Positions 19,196 to 30,001 are shown, counted from the first letter of the stretch. The stretch is DNA of 64,000 nt from Massilia sp. CF038 (GCF_900129765.1 NZ_FQWU01000001.1:992001-1056000); one strand, 5' to 3'. The notes: generated by a model from the sequence alone, not told the origin. Made by a program: numbers and translations.

Positions 19196-20383
19196 ATGCG
19201 CGCAGCCCTGGTAGGCGTCGATTTCGGCGCTGGCGACTTCAACGCCAGCCTCGAAGAGCTGGCGCTGCTGTCCCGTTCCGCCGGCGCCGACCCCATCACC
19301 ACCATCACCGCCAAACGTTCGAGCCCGGACGCGGCTTATTTTGTCGGCAGCGGTAAGGCCGACGAGATTGGTCACGCCTGTGCCGACCAGAAGCTCGATA
19401 TCGTCATTTTCAACCATGCCCTGTCACCGGCCCAGCAGCGCAATCTGGAAAAGCGTCTGCAGATCCGCGTGCTTGACCGCACCAGCCTGATTCTCGATAT
19501 TTTCGCCCAGCGTGCCCAAAGTCACGAGGGCAAGCTGCAGGTCGAACTGGCCCAGCTGCAGCACCTGGCCACGCGCCTGATCCGCGGCTGGACTCACCTG
19601 GAACGGCAAAAGGGCGGGATCGGCTTGCGCGGTCCGGGTGAAACCCAGCTCGAGACCGACCGCCGCCTGATTGGCGAGCGCGTCAAGGCCTTGCGCGCCC
19701 GTCTGCTCAAGCTGCGCAAGCAGCATGAAACCCAGCGCCGCGCGCGCGGCAAGAATCACACCTTCTCGGTGTCGCTGGTCGGCTATACCAATGCCGGCAA
19801 GTCGACCCTGTTCAACTCCCTGACCAAGGCCGGGGTGTATGTGGCCAACCAGCTGTTCGCCACGCTCGATACCACCAGCCGCCGTGTGTATCTGGGCGAA
19901 ACGGTGGGCAATGTGGTGTTTTCCGACACGGTCGGCTTCGTGCGCGAATTGCCGCACCAGCTGGTGGCGGCCTTCCGCGCCACGCTGGAGGAAACCATCC
20001 ACGCCGACTTGCTGCTGCATGTGGTGGACGCGGCCAGTCCGGTGCGCATGGAACAGATCGAACAGGTCAACCTGGTGCTCAAGGAAATCGGCGCCGACCA
20101 TATTCCCCAGATTCTGGTCTGGAACAAGATCGACGCGGCCGGGCTCGAGCCTGCCGTGGAACGTGATGAATATGATAAAATCAGCCGCGTTTTTATCAGC
20201 GCCCACACTGGCGCCGGCCTCGATCTACTGCGGGAATCCGTAGTGGAAATGGCCCGCGCCGCGCCTGGTTTGACCCATTTGTACGAAGCGCACGATGACG
20301 CGCAGGACGATGCCGATCCCGACTTTGCCAGCCCGGCAGAGACGGCCGAAATTCAAACCTCCACCAACGTCGGACCACGATAG
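19196..20383 (+). CDS. hflX: GTPase HflX
   Basis: Ribosome-splitting, heat-shock-linked GTPase. The N-terminal HflX domain (SSPDAAYFVGSGKADE and the glycine-rich GGIGLRGPGETQLETDRR) is followed by the G domain: GYTNAGKSTLFN, DTVGFVRELP and WNKID. 395 residues from the ATG at 19196, which follows GGGAGG and gives the usual MRAALVGVDFG N-terminus; an ATG at 19175 would add seven residues. Its stop abuts the hflK start. Confidence 0.95.
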   Translation: MRAALVGVDFGAGDFNASLEELALLSRSAGADPITTITAKRSSPDAAYFVGSGKADEIGHACADQKLDIVIFNHALSPAQQRNLEKRLQIRVLDRTSLILDIFAQRAQSHEGKLQVELAQLQHLATRLIRGWTHLERQKGGIGLRGPGETQLETDRRLIGERVKALRARLLKLRKQHETQRRARGKNHTFSVSLVGYTNAGKSTLFNSLTKAGVYVANQLFATLDTTSRRVYLGETVGNVVFSDTVGFVRELPHQLVAAFRATLEETIHADLLLHVVDAASPVRMEQIEQVNLVLKEIGADHIPQILVWNKIDAAGLEPAVERDEYDKISRVFISAHTGAGLDLLRESVVEMARAAPGLTHLYEAHDDAQDDADPDFASPAETAEIQTSTNVGPR

Positions 20384-21634
20384 ATGCTTGCTTCATTACT
20401 TAATCGCGTCGGCATCAAGCTCGCGCACCAAAGCGACCCCAAGGCGCAGGATGGCCGCCGGCCAGGCGAAGGCCCGCCCGATCTGGACCAGATGTGGCGT
20501 GACTTCAACGCGCGCCTGAATCGCCTGTTCAGCGGCGCCAATGGCGACAATGGCGGGCAGGGCGGCTTCCGTCCGGAGCCCAAGGGCGCTGGCCCGACGG
20601 TCGGCATCATTGCCGGCGTGATCGGTCTGATCTGGCTGGGCAGCGGCACCTTCATCGTGCAGGAAGGCCATACCGGGGTGGTGACCACCTTCGGTGAAGT
20701 CAGCCACACCGCGCCGGCCGGCCTGAACTGGCGCTGGCCTGCGCCGTTCCAGGCGCACCAGACTGTCAACGTGTCCCAGGTCCGGACCGAGGAAATCGGC
20801 TACAAGGGCACCGTGCGCGCGAAGAACACCAAAGAATCGCTGATGCTGACCGATGATGAAAATATCATCGACGTGGCATTTGCAGTGCAGTACACGCTCA
20901 AGGACCCGATTGCCTGGCTGTACAACAACCGCGATACCGAGCTCACCGTGCGCCAGGTCGCTGAAACGTCGATCCGCGAGGTGGTGGGCAAGGCCAAGAC
21001 CGATTATGTCCTGTCGAGCGGGCAGGCACAGATCGCGTTCGACACCCAGAAAATGATGCAGGGTCTGGTGGACCTGTACAAGATGGGGGTCCAGATCACC
21101 AATGTGACGATCCAGAATGCGCAGCCGCCGGAACAGGTGCAGGGCGCGTTTGAGGATGTCAACAAGGCGGGGCAGGACAAGGCACGCGCCAAAAACGAGG
21201 GCGAAGCCTATGCCAACGATGTCATTCCCCGCGCGGAAGGCGCAGCCACGCGTCTGGTCAAGGATGCCGAGGCCTACAAGATCATGGTAGTCCAGAATGC
21301 CGAAGGTAATGCGGCGCGCTTTAATCAGGTGCTGGCCGAGTACCAGAAGGCGCCGGCTGTCACGCGCGACCGCATGTACCTCGATACGATGCAGCAAATC
21401 TTTACCAGTGCCAGCAAGGTGATGGTTGACGCCAAGGCCGGCAACAGCATGCTGTACCTGCCGCTCGACAAGCTGATCGCCCAGACTGCCGCCAATGACG
21501 CTGCCGTGGGCAGCAAGTCCGGCCCGGTCCAGATGACCCCGCCGGTGCCGCCCGAACTGCCCATGCAGGTCGAGCAGTCACGCCAGCGCGACAATCGCAG
21601 TCGCGAGTCTTCACGCGATCGGGAGGGCCGCTAA
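20384..21634 (+). CDS. hflK: FtsH protease modulator HflK
   Basis: Stomatin/prohibitin-family inner-membrane protein that forms the HflKC cage around FtsH. A Gly/Asp-rich cytoplasmic N-terminus leads to one transmembrane helix (GIIAGVIGLIWLGSGTFIV, about residues 75-93), then the SPFH domain (VQEGHTGVVTTFGEV onward) and coiled-coil (EGEAYANDVIPRAEGAA). The tail is Pro/Gln/Arg-rich. It starts immediately after the hflX stop and overlaps hflC by one base (TAATG), so the three genes are coupled. Confidence 0.95.
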   Translation: MLASLLNRVGIKLAHQSDPKAQDGRRPGEGPPDLDQMWRDFNARLNRLFSGANGDNGGQGGFRPEPKGAGPTVGIIAGVIGLIWLGSGTFIVQEGHTGVVTTFGEVSHTAPAGLNWRWPAPFQAHQTVNVSQVRTEEIGYKGTVRAKNTKESLMLTDDENIIDVAFAVQYTLKDPIAWLYNNRDTELTVRQVAETSIREVVGKAKTDYVLSSGQAQIAFDTQKMMQGLVDLYKMGVQITNVTIQNAQPPEQVQGAFEDVNKAGQDKARAKNEGEAYANDVIPRAEGAATRLVKDAEAYKIMVVQNAEGNAARFNQVLAEYQKAPAVTRDRMYLDTMQQIFTSASKVMVDAKAGNSMLYLPLDKLIAQTAANDAAVGSKSGPVQMTPPVPPELPMQVEQSRQRDNRSRESSRDREGR

Positions 21635-22530
21635 TGAACCGCATTATTACCATCTTCATCGGCGCGATCATCGCGCTGATGCTCGTGTCGTCAACGATGT
21701 TCGTGGTCGATCAGAAGCATTACGGCATTCTGTTCTCGTTCGGCAAGGCCGGTGACGTGATCAGCAAGCCAGGCCTGTACTTCAAGATGCCGGCGCCGTT
21801 CCAGAATGTGGTGTACCTGGACAACCGCACGCTCACGCTCGACACGCCCGACGCCGAACGCTTCATTACCTCGGAAAAGAAAAACATTCTTGTCGATTCC
21901 TTCGTCAAGTGGCGCATTGCCGCGCCCAAGCTGTTCTACGTCAGCTTCAATGGCGACGAGCGGCGCGCCGAGAACCGCCTGGCGCAGATCGTCAAGGCGG
22001 CCCTCAATGATGAGATCACCAAGCGCAGCGTGCACGACGTGATTTCCGGGGCCCGCTACGAAGTGATGCAGGCGATCGAGAAAAAGGTCGTGGTCGAGGC
22101 CAAGCAGGTGGGCATCGAGATTGTTGACGTGCGCTTGAAGCGGGTCGATTATGTCGAGGAGATCGCGCCCACGGTCTACGAACGCATGAAGGCCGAGCGC
22201 GTCAAGGCAGCCAATGAGTTGCGCTCGACCGGCTCGGCCGAATCGGAAGGCTTGCGCGCCGAAGCAGATCGCCGCCGCACCGAGATCTTGTCGAAGGCCT
22301 TCCGCAAGGCCGAACAGACCAAGGGCGAGGGCGATGCCGAAGCATCGCGCATTTATGCCGAGGCATTTGGCAAGAGCCCCGAGTTCTACAAATTCTACCG
22401 CTCGCTGGAAGCCTACCGTGCCACGTTCAAGAACCATGGCGACGTGATGGTGCTCGATTCGGGTTCGGAATTCTTCAAGTACTTCCGCAGCCCGGGCGGC
22501 GCCGCCGCGCCAGCACCAGCCAAGAAGTAA
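21634..22530 (+). CDS. hflC: FtsH protease modulator HflC
   Basis: Partner of HflK in the periplasmic-facing SPFH complex that limits FtsH access to membrane proteins. N-terminal helix IITIFIGAIIALMLVSSTMFVV, SPFH domain beginning VDQKHYGILFSFGK, then a long charged coiled coil (ERMKAERVKAANELRSTGSA) and an Ala/Pro tail. 298 residues, normal length. Many relatives have a small DUF2065 gene next; here REP copy 3 follows instead. Confidence 0.95.
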   Translation: MNRIITIFIGAIIALMLVSSTMFVVDQKHYGILFSFGKAGDVISKPGLYFKMPAPFQNVVYLDNRTLTLDTPDAERFITSEKKNILVDSFVKWRIAAPKLFYVSFNGDERRAENRLAQIVKAALNDEITKRSVHDVISGARYEVMQAIEKKVVVEAKQVGIEIVDVRLKRVDYVEEIAPTVYERMKAERVKAANELRSTGSAESEGLRAEADRRRTEILSKAFRKAEQTKGEGDAEASRIYAEAFGKSPEFYKFYRSLEAYRATFKNHGDVMVLDSGSEFFKYFRSPGGAAAPAPAKK

Positions 22531-22539
22531 GCTGTAAGC

Positions 22540-22627
22540 GACATCGCCCTCGCGGAGGCGGGGGCCTATGCCACCGTTCCGAATTCGGTCACGTGGGATA
22601 GGCCCCCGCCTGCGCGAGGGCGATGTC
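22540..22627. repeat. REP-like palindromic repeat, copy 3
   Basis: A near-perfect 35-base inverted repeat: left arm GACATCGCCCTCGCGGAGGC..., right arm ...GCCTGCGCGAGGGCGATGTC, joined by a centre containing GAATTC. It starts ten bases after the hflC stop and could also help end that transcript, although no T run follows. Confidence 0.88.
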
Positions 22628-22661
22628 GTTTGGGTCGTTCACATCCCGCGCGACAATTTTC

Positions 22662-22691
22662 TTGGGTCATCCATACCAATTCAGGTAAAAT
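22662..22691 (+). promoter_or_regulatory. Possible sigma-70 promoter for hisZ-purA
   Basis: TTGGGT at 22662-22667 and TAAAAT at 22686-22691, spaced by 18 bases, lie about 70 bp before the hisZ ATG and just after REP copy 3. Matches are fair (4 of 6 and 5 of 6 to consensus). This would restart transcription after the repeat. Confidence 0.4.
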
Positions 22692-22763
22692 TGATGGTTC
22701 GGCGCACCATTTGTCGCGGCCGCGCGCTTCCTGTTGTTTGTTTTTTAACTACCCCTTTACCCC

Positions 22764-25237
<2,474 letters not shown>

Positions 25238-25255
25238 AAGCCAGAGGAGCTCACT

Positions 25256-25795
25256 ATGACCACCCCACCATCGACCGACAAAGACCTCTGGGTATCCTGG
25301 GACGAGTACCATCGCCTGATCGAGCGCCTGGCGCTCAAAGTGTACGAATCGGGCTGGAAATTTGACCAGGTGCTGTGCCTGGCGCGCGGCGGCGTGCGTC
25401 CGGGCGACGTGTTCTCGCGCATTTTCGATGTGCCGCTGGCGATCCTGTCGACCAGTTCCTATCGTGAAGAAGCAGGCACGGTACGCGGCGACCTCGACAT
25501 CGCCAAATACATGACGATGACCAAGGGGCCGCTGGCCGGCAAGATCCTGCTGGTGGACGACCTGGCCGATTCGGGCGTCACGCTCGACAAGGTCACCCGT
25601 CATCTGTCCGAGAATTTCACTGGCGTCACCGAAGTCAAGTCGGCGGTGATCTGGGTCAAGGGCTGCTCATCGATCATGCCGGACTATTTCCTGGAAGAGT
25701 TGCCGCACAATCCTTGGATCCACCAGCCGTTTGAAGACTACGACGGTCTGCGCCCGCACCAGCTGGCAGCCTGGCTTAAAAAGTTCGAGAAGTAA
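25256..25795 (+). CDS. Purine-type phosphoribosyltransferase
   Basis: 179 residues of type I phosphoribosyltransferase fold. The PRPP motif is ILLVDDLADSGVTL (about residues 97-110), and CLARGGVRPGDVFSRIF precedes it. Such proteins salvage hypoxanthine, guanine or xanthine, and the place after purA fits purine metabolism, but the base specificity cannot be read from the sequence. Ribosome site GAGGAG lies before the ATG. An intrinsic terminator follows the stop. Confidence 0.85.
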   Translation: MTTPPSTDKDLWVSWDEYHRLIERLALKVYESGWKFDQVLCLARGGVRPGDVFSRIFDVPLAILSTSSYREEAGTVRGDLDIAKYMTMTKGPLAGKILLVDDLADSGVTLDKVTRHLSENFTGVTEVKSAVIWVKGCSSIMPDYFLEELPHNPWIHQPFEDYDGLRPHQLAAWLKKFEK

Positions 25796-25801
25796 TCCCA
25801 G

Positions 25802-25837
25802 CGGCGGACGATCCCAGGATCCTCCGCCGTTTTGTTT
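25802..25837 (+). terminator. Intrinsic terminator after the phosphoribosyltransferase gene
   Basis: CGGCGGA at 25802-25808 pairs with TCCGCCG at 25823-25829 and is followed by TTTTGTTT. It ends the hisZ-purA-phosphoribosyltransferase transcript. Confidence 0.8.
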
Positions 25838-25870
25838 GCAGTACCTCGCCACCGCGCCGGCTGCGGTGGT

Positions 25871-25904
25871 GTGGACTGGGCCCCCGCGTGCGCGAGGGCG
25901 AAGA
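25871..25904. repeat. REP-like half unit, copy 4
   Basis: Only a right arm is present (GGGCCCCCGCGTGCGCGAGG then GCGAAG), matching the right arms of copies 3 and 5. No left arm is found within 100 bases. It lies about 30 bp before the next gene and is probably a decayed copy. Confidence 0.7.
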
Positions 25905-25936
25905 CCATGCAATGTTCGTCACCTGCCATCGATGCC

Positions 25937-26644
25937 ATGAAAAAGTTGTCCCTTCCGATCGCCACGGCGCTGCTGGCAAGCGGCTGTGGTTCCGCGCCAG
26001 CGCCCAAGTCCGATCTGATCGCCGGCGACGCGCTGCGCGACCAGACGCTCGGCTACACGGTGCGCAGTGCGCCCCCGTTCAGTTCGCTTAACAGTGCCCA
26101 GGCCCTGACCAACAAGGTGATCGATGCCGCTGGCAGCATGGTCGCCGCCACCCGGCTGTCGCCCGGCTTTCATGCCACCACCGAGGCCGACGCCGCGGCC
26201 AAGGCAGCCAGCTACGGCCATATTGTGGACCCGGCCCGCGATATTTCGCAGGAGCTGGTCAGCGCCTTCGAAGCGGCAAAAGGCGCGCGCCGCGCCGATG
26301 GCGTGCTGGCCGTGCCGGACGCGATCAAGGTCAAGGACATCGCACGCGCGGCCCGCGGCCGTGCCCGCTACATGCTGGACGTGGAAACCGAGAAATGGGG
26401 CTTGTCCACCTTTGCCACCGACTGGTTCCATTACGACCTGCATTACCAGGCCAGTGCGCGCCTGATCGATACCGAGTCCGGCGCGGTGGTGGCCAGCGGC
26501 GTGTGCAAGGACAAGCCCGACGACAAGGCGCGCGCGCCCAACTTTGACCAGCTGATGATCGACAACGCGGCCTTGCTCAAATCGCGCATTGCCACGGCGG
26601 CGCTGGAATGCGTGGCCACCCTCAAGGCCAAGATGCTGCGCTAG
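25937..26644 (+). CDS. Predicted lipoprotein of unknown function
   Basis: 235 residues with a lipoprotein signal, MKKLSLPIATALLASGCGSA, Cys at residue 17. The mature part has regions such as SAPPFSSLNSAQALTNKVIDA and a beta-rich C-terminal half (YHYDLHYQASARLIDTESG, VVASGVCKDKPDD) that recalls proteins reporting on outer-membrane homeostasis, but I know no family name for it. The ATG at 25937 is chosen because it starts the signal; open frame further upstream runs through repeat DNA. Confidence 0.7.
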   Translation: MKKLSLPIATALLASGCGSAPAPKSDLIAGDALRDQTLGYTVRSAPPFSSLNSAQALTNKVIDAAGSMVAATRLSPGFHATTEADAAAKAASYGHIVDPARDISQELVSAFEAAKGARRADGVLAVPDAIKVKDIARAARGRARYMLDVETEKWGLSTFATDWFHYDLHYQASARLIDTESGAVVASGVCKDKPDDKARAPNFDQLMIDNAALLKSRIATAALECVATLKAKMLR

Positions 26645-26663
26645 CGCACGGACCGACTGAACC

Positions 26664-27269
26664 ATGACCCAAACGTTTATCCAGACCTTCATCCTGCTGA
26701 TCCTGGTCACCGACCCGTTCGGCAACGTGCCGCTGTTTGTCAGCGCGCTGCGCCAGGTACCCAAAGAGCGGCGCTGGAAAGTGGTCGTGCGCGAATGCCT
26801 GATCGCCTTCTTTGTGCTGCTGCTGTTCATGTTCTTCGGCAGCCATCTGCTGTCGGCCATGCAGTTGTCCGAAATTTCACTGCGCATTGGCGGCAGCGTG
26901 ATCCTGTTCCTGATTGCCCTGCGCATGGTGTTCCCGCAGCCGGGCGGCCCGTTTGGCGGTGCCGATGACGAGCACGGCGGCGAACCGTTCATTGTTCCGC
27001 TGGCCATTCCCGCCATTGCCGGCCCCTCGGCGCTGGCCACGGTGCTGCTGTTCTCGTCGGACAGCACCACCGATGTGATGCTGCACGTGGGCGCCCTGAC
27101 GGCAGTGGGCGCTGTCTGGCTGGCCGTGTTCCTGTCGGCCGAACGGCTGCAGGAAAAACTGGGTCCGCAAGTGATGACCGCCTTTGAGCGTCTGATGGGC
27201 TTGATTCTGTCCGCCATGGCGGTCGAGATGTTCCTGGCGGGGATACGGGAGTTCATCAAGTCGGTGTAG
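26664..27269 (+). CDS. MarC-family inner-membrane protein
   Basis: 201 residues with six predicted membrane helices, for example FIQTFILLILVTDPFGNVPLFVSAL, IAFFVLLLFMFFGSHLL and LIGLILSAMAVEMFLAGIREF. The N-terminal LVTDPFGNVPLF and the mid-protein IAGPSALATVLL are family signatures (UPF0056). Despite the name, MarC proteins are no longer believed to confer multidrug resistance, and their substrate is unknown. It begins 19 bp after the lipoprotein gene. Confidence 0.88.
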   Translation: MTQTFIQTFILLILVTDPFGNVPLFVSALRQVPKERRWKVVVRECLIAFFVLLLFMFFGSHLLSAMQLSEISLRIGGSVILFLIALRMVFPQPGGPFGGADDEHGGEPFIVPLAIPAIAGPSALATVLLFSSDSTTDVMLHVGALTAVGAVWLAVFLSAERLQEKLGPQVMTAFERLMGLILSAMAVEMFLAGIREFIKSV

Positions 27270-27304
27270 CATTGTCGTCAATGCTTACAAAATTAATATC
27301 ATTG

Positions 27305-27348
27305 GCCGTGGAATTGTTGTTAAAATATTAGCTTTCGCACTCCACGGC
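27305..27348 (+). promoter_or_regulatory. Inverted repeat spanning the promoter of the CsgG-family gene
   Basis: GCCGTGGA at 27305-27312 and TCCACGGC at 27341-27348 are exact reverse complements. They enclose an AT-rich stretch with a possible -10 (TAAAAT, 27321-27326). The right arm ends six bases before the ATG, where a ribosome site would sit; none is visible. It could be an operator or an mRNA hairpin controlling translation. Confidence 0.4.
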
Positions 27349-27353
27349 TGATC

Positions 27354-28325
27354 ATGAAATCTCTCGCTCTGACTCTGTTTGCTGCGCTGGCTGCCGCCAG
27401 CGCTTCTTCCTTCGCTGCCGATGTTTCCAGTAACGTCGAAAAATGCGAGCGCCCGCTGGGCACCATTGCCGTCAGCGAAAACCGCGGCGCCAGCCAGCAC
27501 GAACTGCAAAGCTATGGCCTGGGTTCGCCCGTCTCGCTGCTGCGCATCATGATCCAGAATTCGAATTGCTTCACCGTCGTTGAGCGCGGCGTGGCCATGG
27601 CCAATCTGCAGGAAGAACGCGCCCTGGCAGCCAACGGCGAATCGCTGGGCGGCTCCAACGTGGGCAAGGGCCAGCTGCAGGCAGCTGACTTCGTGATGAC
27701 GCCCGGCGTGCAATTTACCGCCAACAGCGGCGGCATTGGTGGCGCGCTGTCGAACTGGGGCGGTTCGCGCCTGGGCGGCATCGTGGGCGGCATTGCCGGC
27801 AACCTGAAGTTCAAGGAAGCGCAGACCAGCTTGCTGATCGCCGACGTGCGTTCCGGTATCCAGGTGGCAGCAGCCGAAGGCACGGCCAAGAAAACCGATT
27901 TCGGTATGTCGGGCTGGAACTACGGCGGCGCCGGCTACACCAGCGCCAACGGGTACACCAACACGCCGGAAGGCAAGATGGTCGCTGCCAGCTTGCTCGA
28001 CAACTACAACAAGGTGGTGCAGTCGATCCGGAACACGCCCAGCCTGATCAAGACCAGCAGCGCGGAAAGCCGGATCAATGCCAGTGCCTCGACCCGTGCC
28101 GGCGTGCCGGTGGCCGCTGGCGCCAGCGTGTTTGCGCGCCTGGCCTCGGTCAAGGTATTCACCGAAGCGAATGCCAAGAGCAAGCTGATGGGCACGCTCA
28201 AGCGTGAAGAAGAGGCGATTGCCACCGGTGAAGAGCAAAATGGCTTCGTCCGCATTGATGGCGAGAACGTGTCCGGCGGCTGGGTCCAGCGCTCGCTCGT
28301 CTCGACCGCGCCGGCCCAGCAGTAA
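27354..28325 (+). CDS. CsgG-family secreted protein with C-terminal SH3-like domain
   Basis: 323 residues. A signal peptide (MKSLALTLFAALAAASASSFA) is not a lipoprotein signal, unlike curli CsgG. The CsgG/HfaB fold follows, with SPVSLLRIMIQNSNCFTVVERG, VMTPGVQFTANSGG, glycine-rich NWGGSRLGGIVGGIAGN and the C-terminal part of the domain ending MVAASLLDNYNKVVQSIRN. The last 65 residues (VFARLASVKVFTEANAKSK to VSGGWVQRSLV) look like an SH3-type domain. No curli genes are nearby, so an envelope or export role apart from curli is likely. Confidence 0.8.
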   Translation: MKSLALTLFAALAAASASSFAADVSSNVEKCERPLGTIAVSENRGASQHELQSYGLGSPVSLLRIMIQNSNCFTVVERGVAMANLQEERALAANGESLGGSNVGKGQLQAADFVMTPGVQFTANSGGIGGALSNWGGSRLGGIVGGIAGNLKFKEAQTSLLIADVRSGIQVAAAEGTAKKTDFGMSGWNYGGAGYTSANGYTNTPEGKMVAASLLDNYNKVVQSIRNTPSLIKTSSAESRINASASTRAGVPVAAGASVFARLASVKVFTEANAKSKLMGTLKREEEAIATGEEQNGFVRIDGENVSGGWVQRSLVSTAPAQQ

Positions 28326-28644
28326 GTCTGATTTGGCAGTGCGGGGTCAATGACCGCCGTCACTGCAAGACCCGGCTGGTACGCATGCGTGCGCACCATC
28401 CCGCAGCCTGAAACGACATCGCCCTCGCGCAGGCGGGGGCCTATTCCACAACATCGAATTCGCTGAAGTGGAATCGGCCCCCGCCTGCGCGAGGGCGATG
28501 TCTTTGGGGTAGGGAATTGCTATTACATAGCAATAAAAAATATCCTTTGATAGCAATTTGAAGTATAGTCAGGAGATGCTCTTTCGTTAATCTGCGATGG
28601 CATTCCCCTGGCTTGTTTTCAACCTGGAAAAAGGATCCCTCCTC
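28326..28644. other. Intergenic region holding REP copy 5 and an AT-rich leader
   Basis: This 319-base gap holds no plausible gene. The first part is plain, 28415-28502 is a complete REP-like repeat, and 28505-28580 is AT-rich (CATAGCAATAAAAAATATCC, then GAAGTATAGT), which is likely where the promoter of the HAF-repeat gene lies. I could not fix a -35/-10 pair with confidence. Confidence 0.6.
28415..28502. repeat. REP-like palindromic repeat, copy 5
   Basis: Left arm GACATCGCCCTCGCGCAGGC..., right arm ...GCCTGCGCGAGGGCGATGTC, nearly perfect inverse copies, with a centre containing GAATTCGCTGAAGTG. Same length (88 bases) and centre type as copy 3. Confidence 0.88.
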
Positions 28645-29754
28645 ATGCGTCTCGTATCGCGTTGTTGCCTGCTGTTGCTGGCCGTTTGTACCGCCCCTGC
28701 CGCCCCTGCCGTCGCTGGCACGCATTCGCTAGGCATCAAAGCGCCCAATGGGGAGCAAACCGTGGCCTACGACGTCAATGCGCGCGGTCAGGTTGCCGCC
28801 GTGCTTGAGGACGACGAGGGTAATCAGCGCGGCGTCCTGTTCGAAAAGGGAAAGCTGACCGAATTGCGCGCGCTTGGCGGCGGTTACAGCGATGCCAAGG
28901 CCATCAATGAAGATGGTGTGGTGGTTGGCTCCGCCCAGGGCGCCGACCGCCACTGGAAAGCCTTCGTCTACGAGCGCACGCGCGGCATGCGCGAGCTGGG
29001 CACACTGGGCGGCGACAGCAGCTACGGCATGGCCATCAACCGGCGCGGCGAGGTCGTCGGTTTTGCCGACACCAGCAATGGCTTCTTCCACGCTTTCCTG
29101 GCTGACGGCAACGGTGTCATGACCGACCTGGGTACGCTCGGCGGCACCATCAGTTACGCCAGCGCCATGAACAACAAGGGACAAGTGGTGGGCACCGCCT
29201 CCATGCCCGATGAGTACCGCCATGCCTTTGTGTACGATCCGGTGCGCGGGATGGTGGATCTGGGCACACTGGGCGGCCTGTCCAGTTCGGCGTCGGCCAT
29301 CAACGACGCGGGCGTGGTGGTGGGCGCCTCCCTCACGCGCGAGCGGCGCTGGCATGCATTCATGCACGATGGCAAGCGCATGATCGATCTGGGCGCCATT
29401 ATCGGGCACGGCTCGAGCTTTGCGACCGGCATCAACAACGCCGGCCACGTGGTGGGCACCTTGCTGATCGGCGACGAACGCCAGTCGTTCGTCTGGCGCG
29501 ACGGCAAGATGAACATCCACCGCGGCGGCAAGGGCTTGCACCTGGCCAACGCCATCAACGATGAAGAACTGGTGATCGGCGCCACCTATGACAAGCGCAT
29601 GGATGCGGGCACCATGCCGTCGGCGGCGCTGCCCGTGGTCACCACGGGCGGGCAGGAGCTGACGGCGCTGACCTTCTTCGTCATTGGCGCAGGTGCGCTC
29701 GGGGTCGCGTTGCGGCGCCGCTTCATTGGCATGCGCGGGCGCGCCTTCGCTTAA
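28645..29754 (+). CDS. Secreted HAF-repeat protein with C-terminal membrane anchor
   Basis: 369 residues. A signal peptide (MRLVSRCCLLLLAVCTAPAA) leads to about six tandem repeats of roughly 50 residues, each of the pattern (E/D)LGTLGG...AxxINxxGxVVGxA, for example DLGTLGGTISYASAMNNKGQ. This is the HAF-repeat beta-propeller-like family of extracellular proteins. At the C-terminus a hydrophobic helix (LTALTFFVIGAGALGVAL) is followed by RRR and a basic end, the layout of a cell-surface sorting signal, although I see no PEP motif before it. AAGGA precedes the ATG at 28645. Function is unknown. Confidence 0.75.
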   Translation: MRLVSRCCLLLLAVCTAPAAPAVAGTHSLGIKAPNGEQTVAYDVNARGQVAAVLEDDEGNQRGVLFEKGKLTELRALGGGYSDAKAINEDGVVVGSAQGADRHWKAFVYERTRGMRELGTLGGDSSYGMAINRRGEVVGFADTSNGFFHAFLADGNGVMTDLGTLGGTISYASAMNNKGQVVGTASMPDEYRHAFVYDPVRGMVDLGTLGGLSSSASAINDAGVVVGASLTRERRWHAFMHDGKRMIDLGAIIGHGSSFATGINNAGHVVGTLLIGDERQSFVWRDGKMNIHRGGKGLHLANAINDEELVIGATYDKRMDAGTMPSAALPVVTTGGQELTALTFFVIGAGALGVALRRRFIGMRGRAFA

Positions 29755-29775
29755 GGTGCGGGAAGATTACCCAAC

Positions 29776-29940
29776 GACATCGCCCTCGCGAAGGCGGCTC
29801 ACATGCGAGCCCCCATAACACCTTCCCGAATTCGGCGAAGTGCTATGGCCCCCCGCCTTCGCGAGGGCGATGGTGATGCAGCACCTGAATTCGGCGAAGT
29901 GCTATAGCCCCCCCGCCTTCGCGAGGGCGATGGTGATGCC
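29776..29940. repeat. REP-like palindromic repeat, copy 6, with duplicated right arm
   Basis: The left arm begins GACATCGCCCTCGCGAAGGC and carries GGCTCACATGCGAGCC; the right arm ends GCCTTCGCGAGGGCGATGG. The right half, from GAATTCGGCGAAGTGCTAT (29828) to GGTGATGC, is then repeated in direct orientation from 29887 with a 59-base offset, differing by one substitution and one extra C. This is the longest copy and lies just upstream of the glutathione transferase gene. Confidence 0.85.
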
Positions 29941-30001
29941 GCACTTGCCAAGTCCTGCCATTGATGCAACCATCGCAGCTCGTCTACTTGCGCGAGCTGC
30001 C

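Noticed and set aside
29776-29940. Possible CRISPR array from the two direct repeats
   Set aside because: Only two units, with repeats longer than the spacer and full identity to dispersed palindromes elsewhere; no cas genes.
29840-30001. Upstream extension of the glutathione transferase frame through the repeat
   Set aside because: The extra residues are a translated REP arm, repeated as PPAFARAMVM twice; the ATG at 30002 gives the normal N-terminus.
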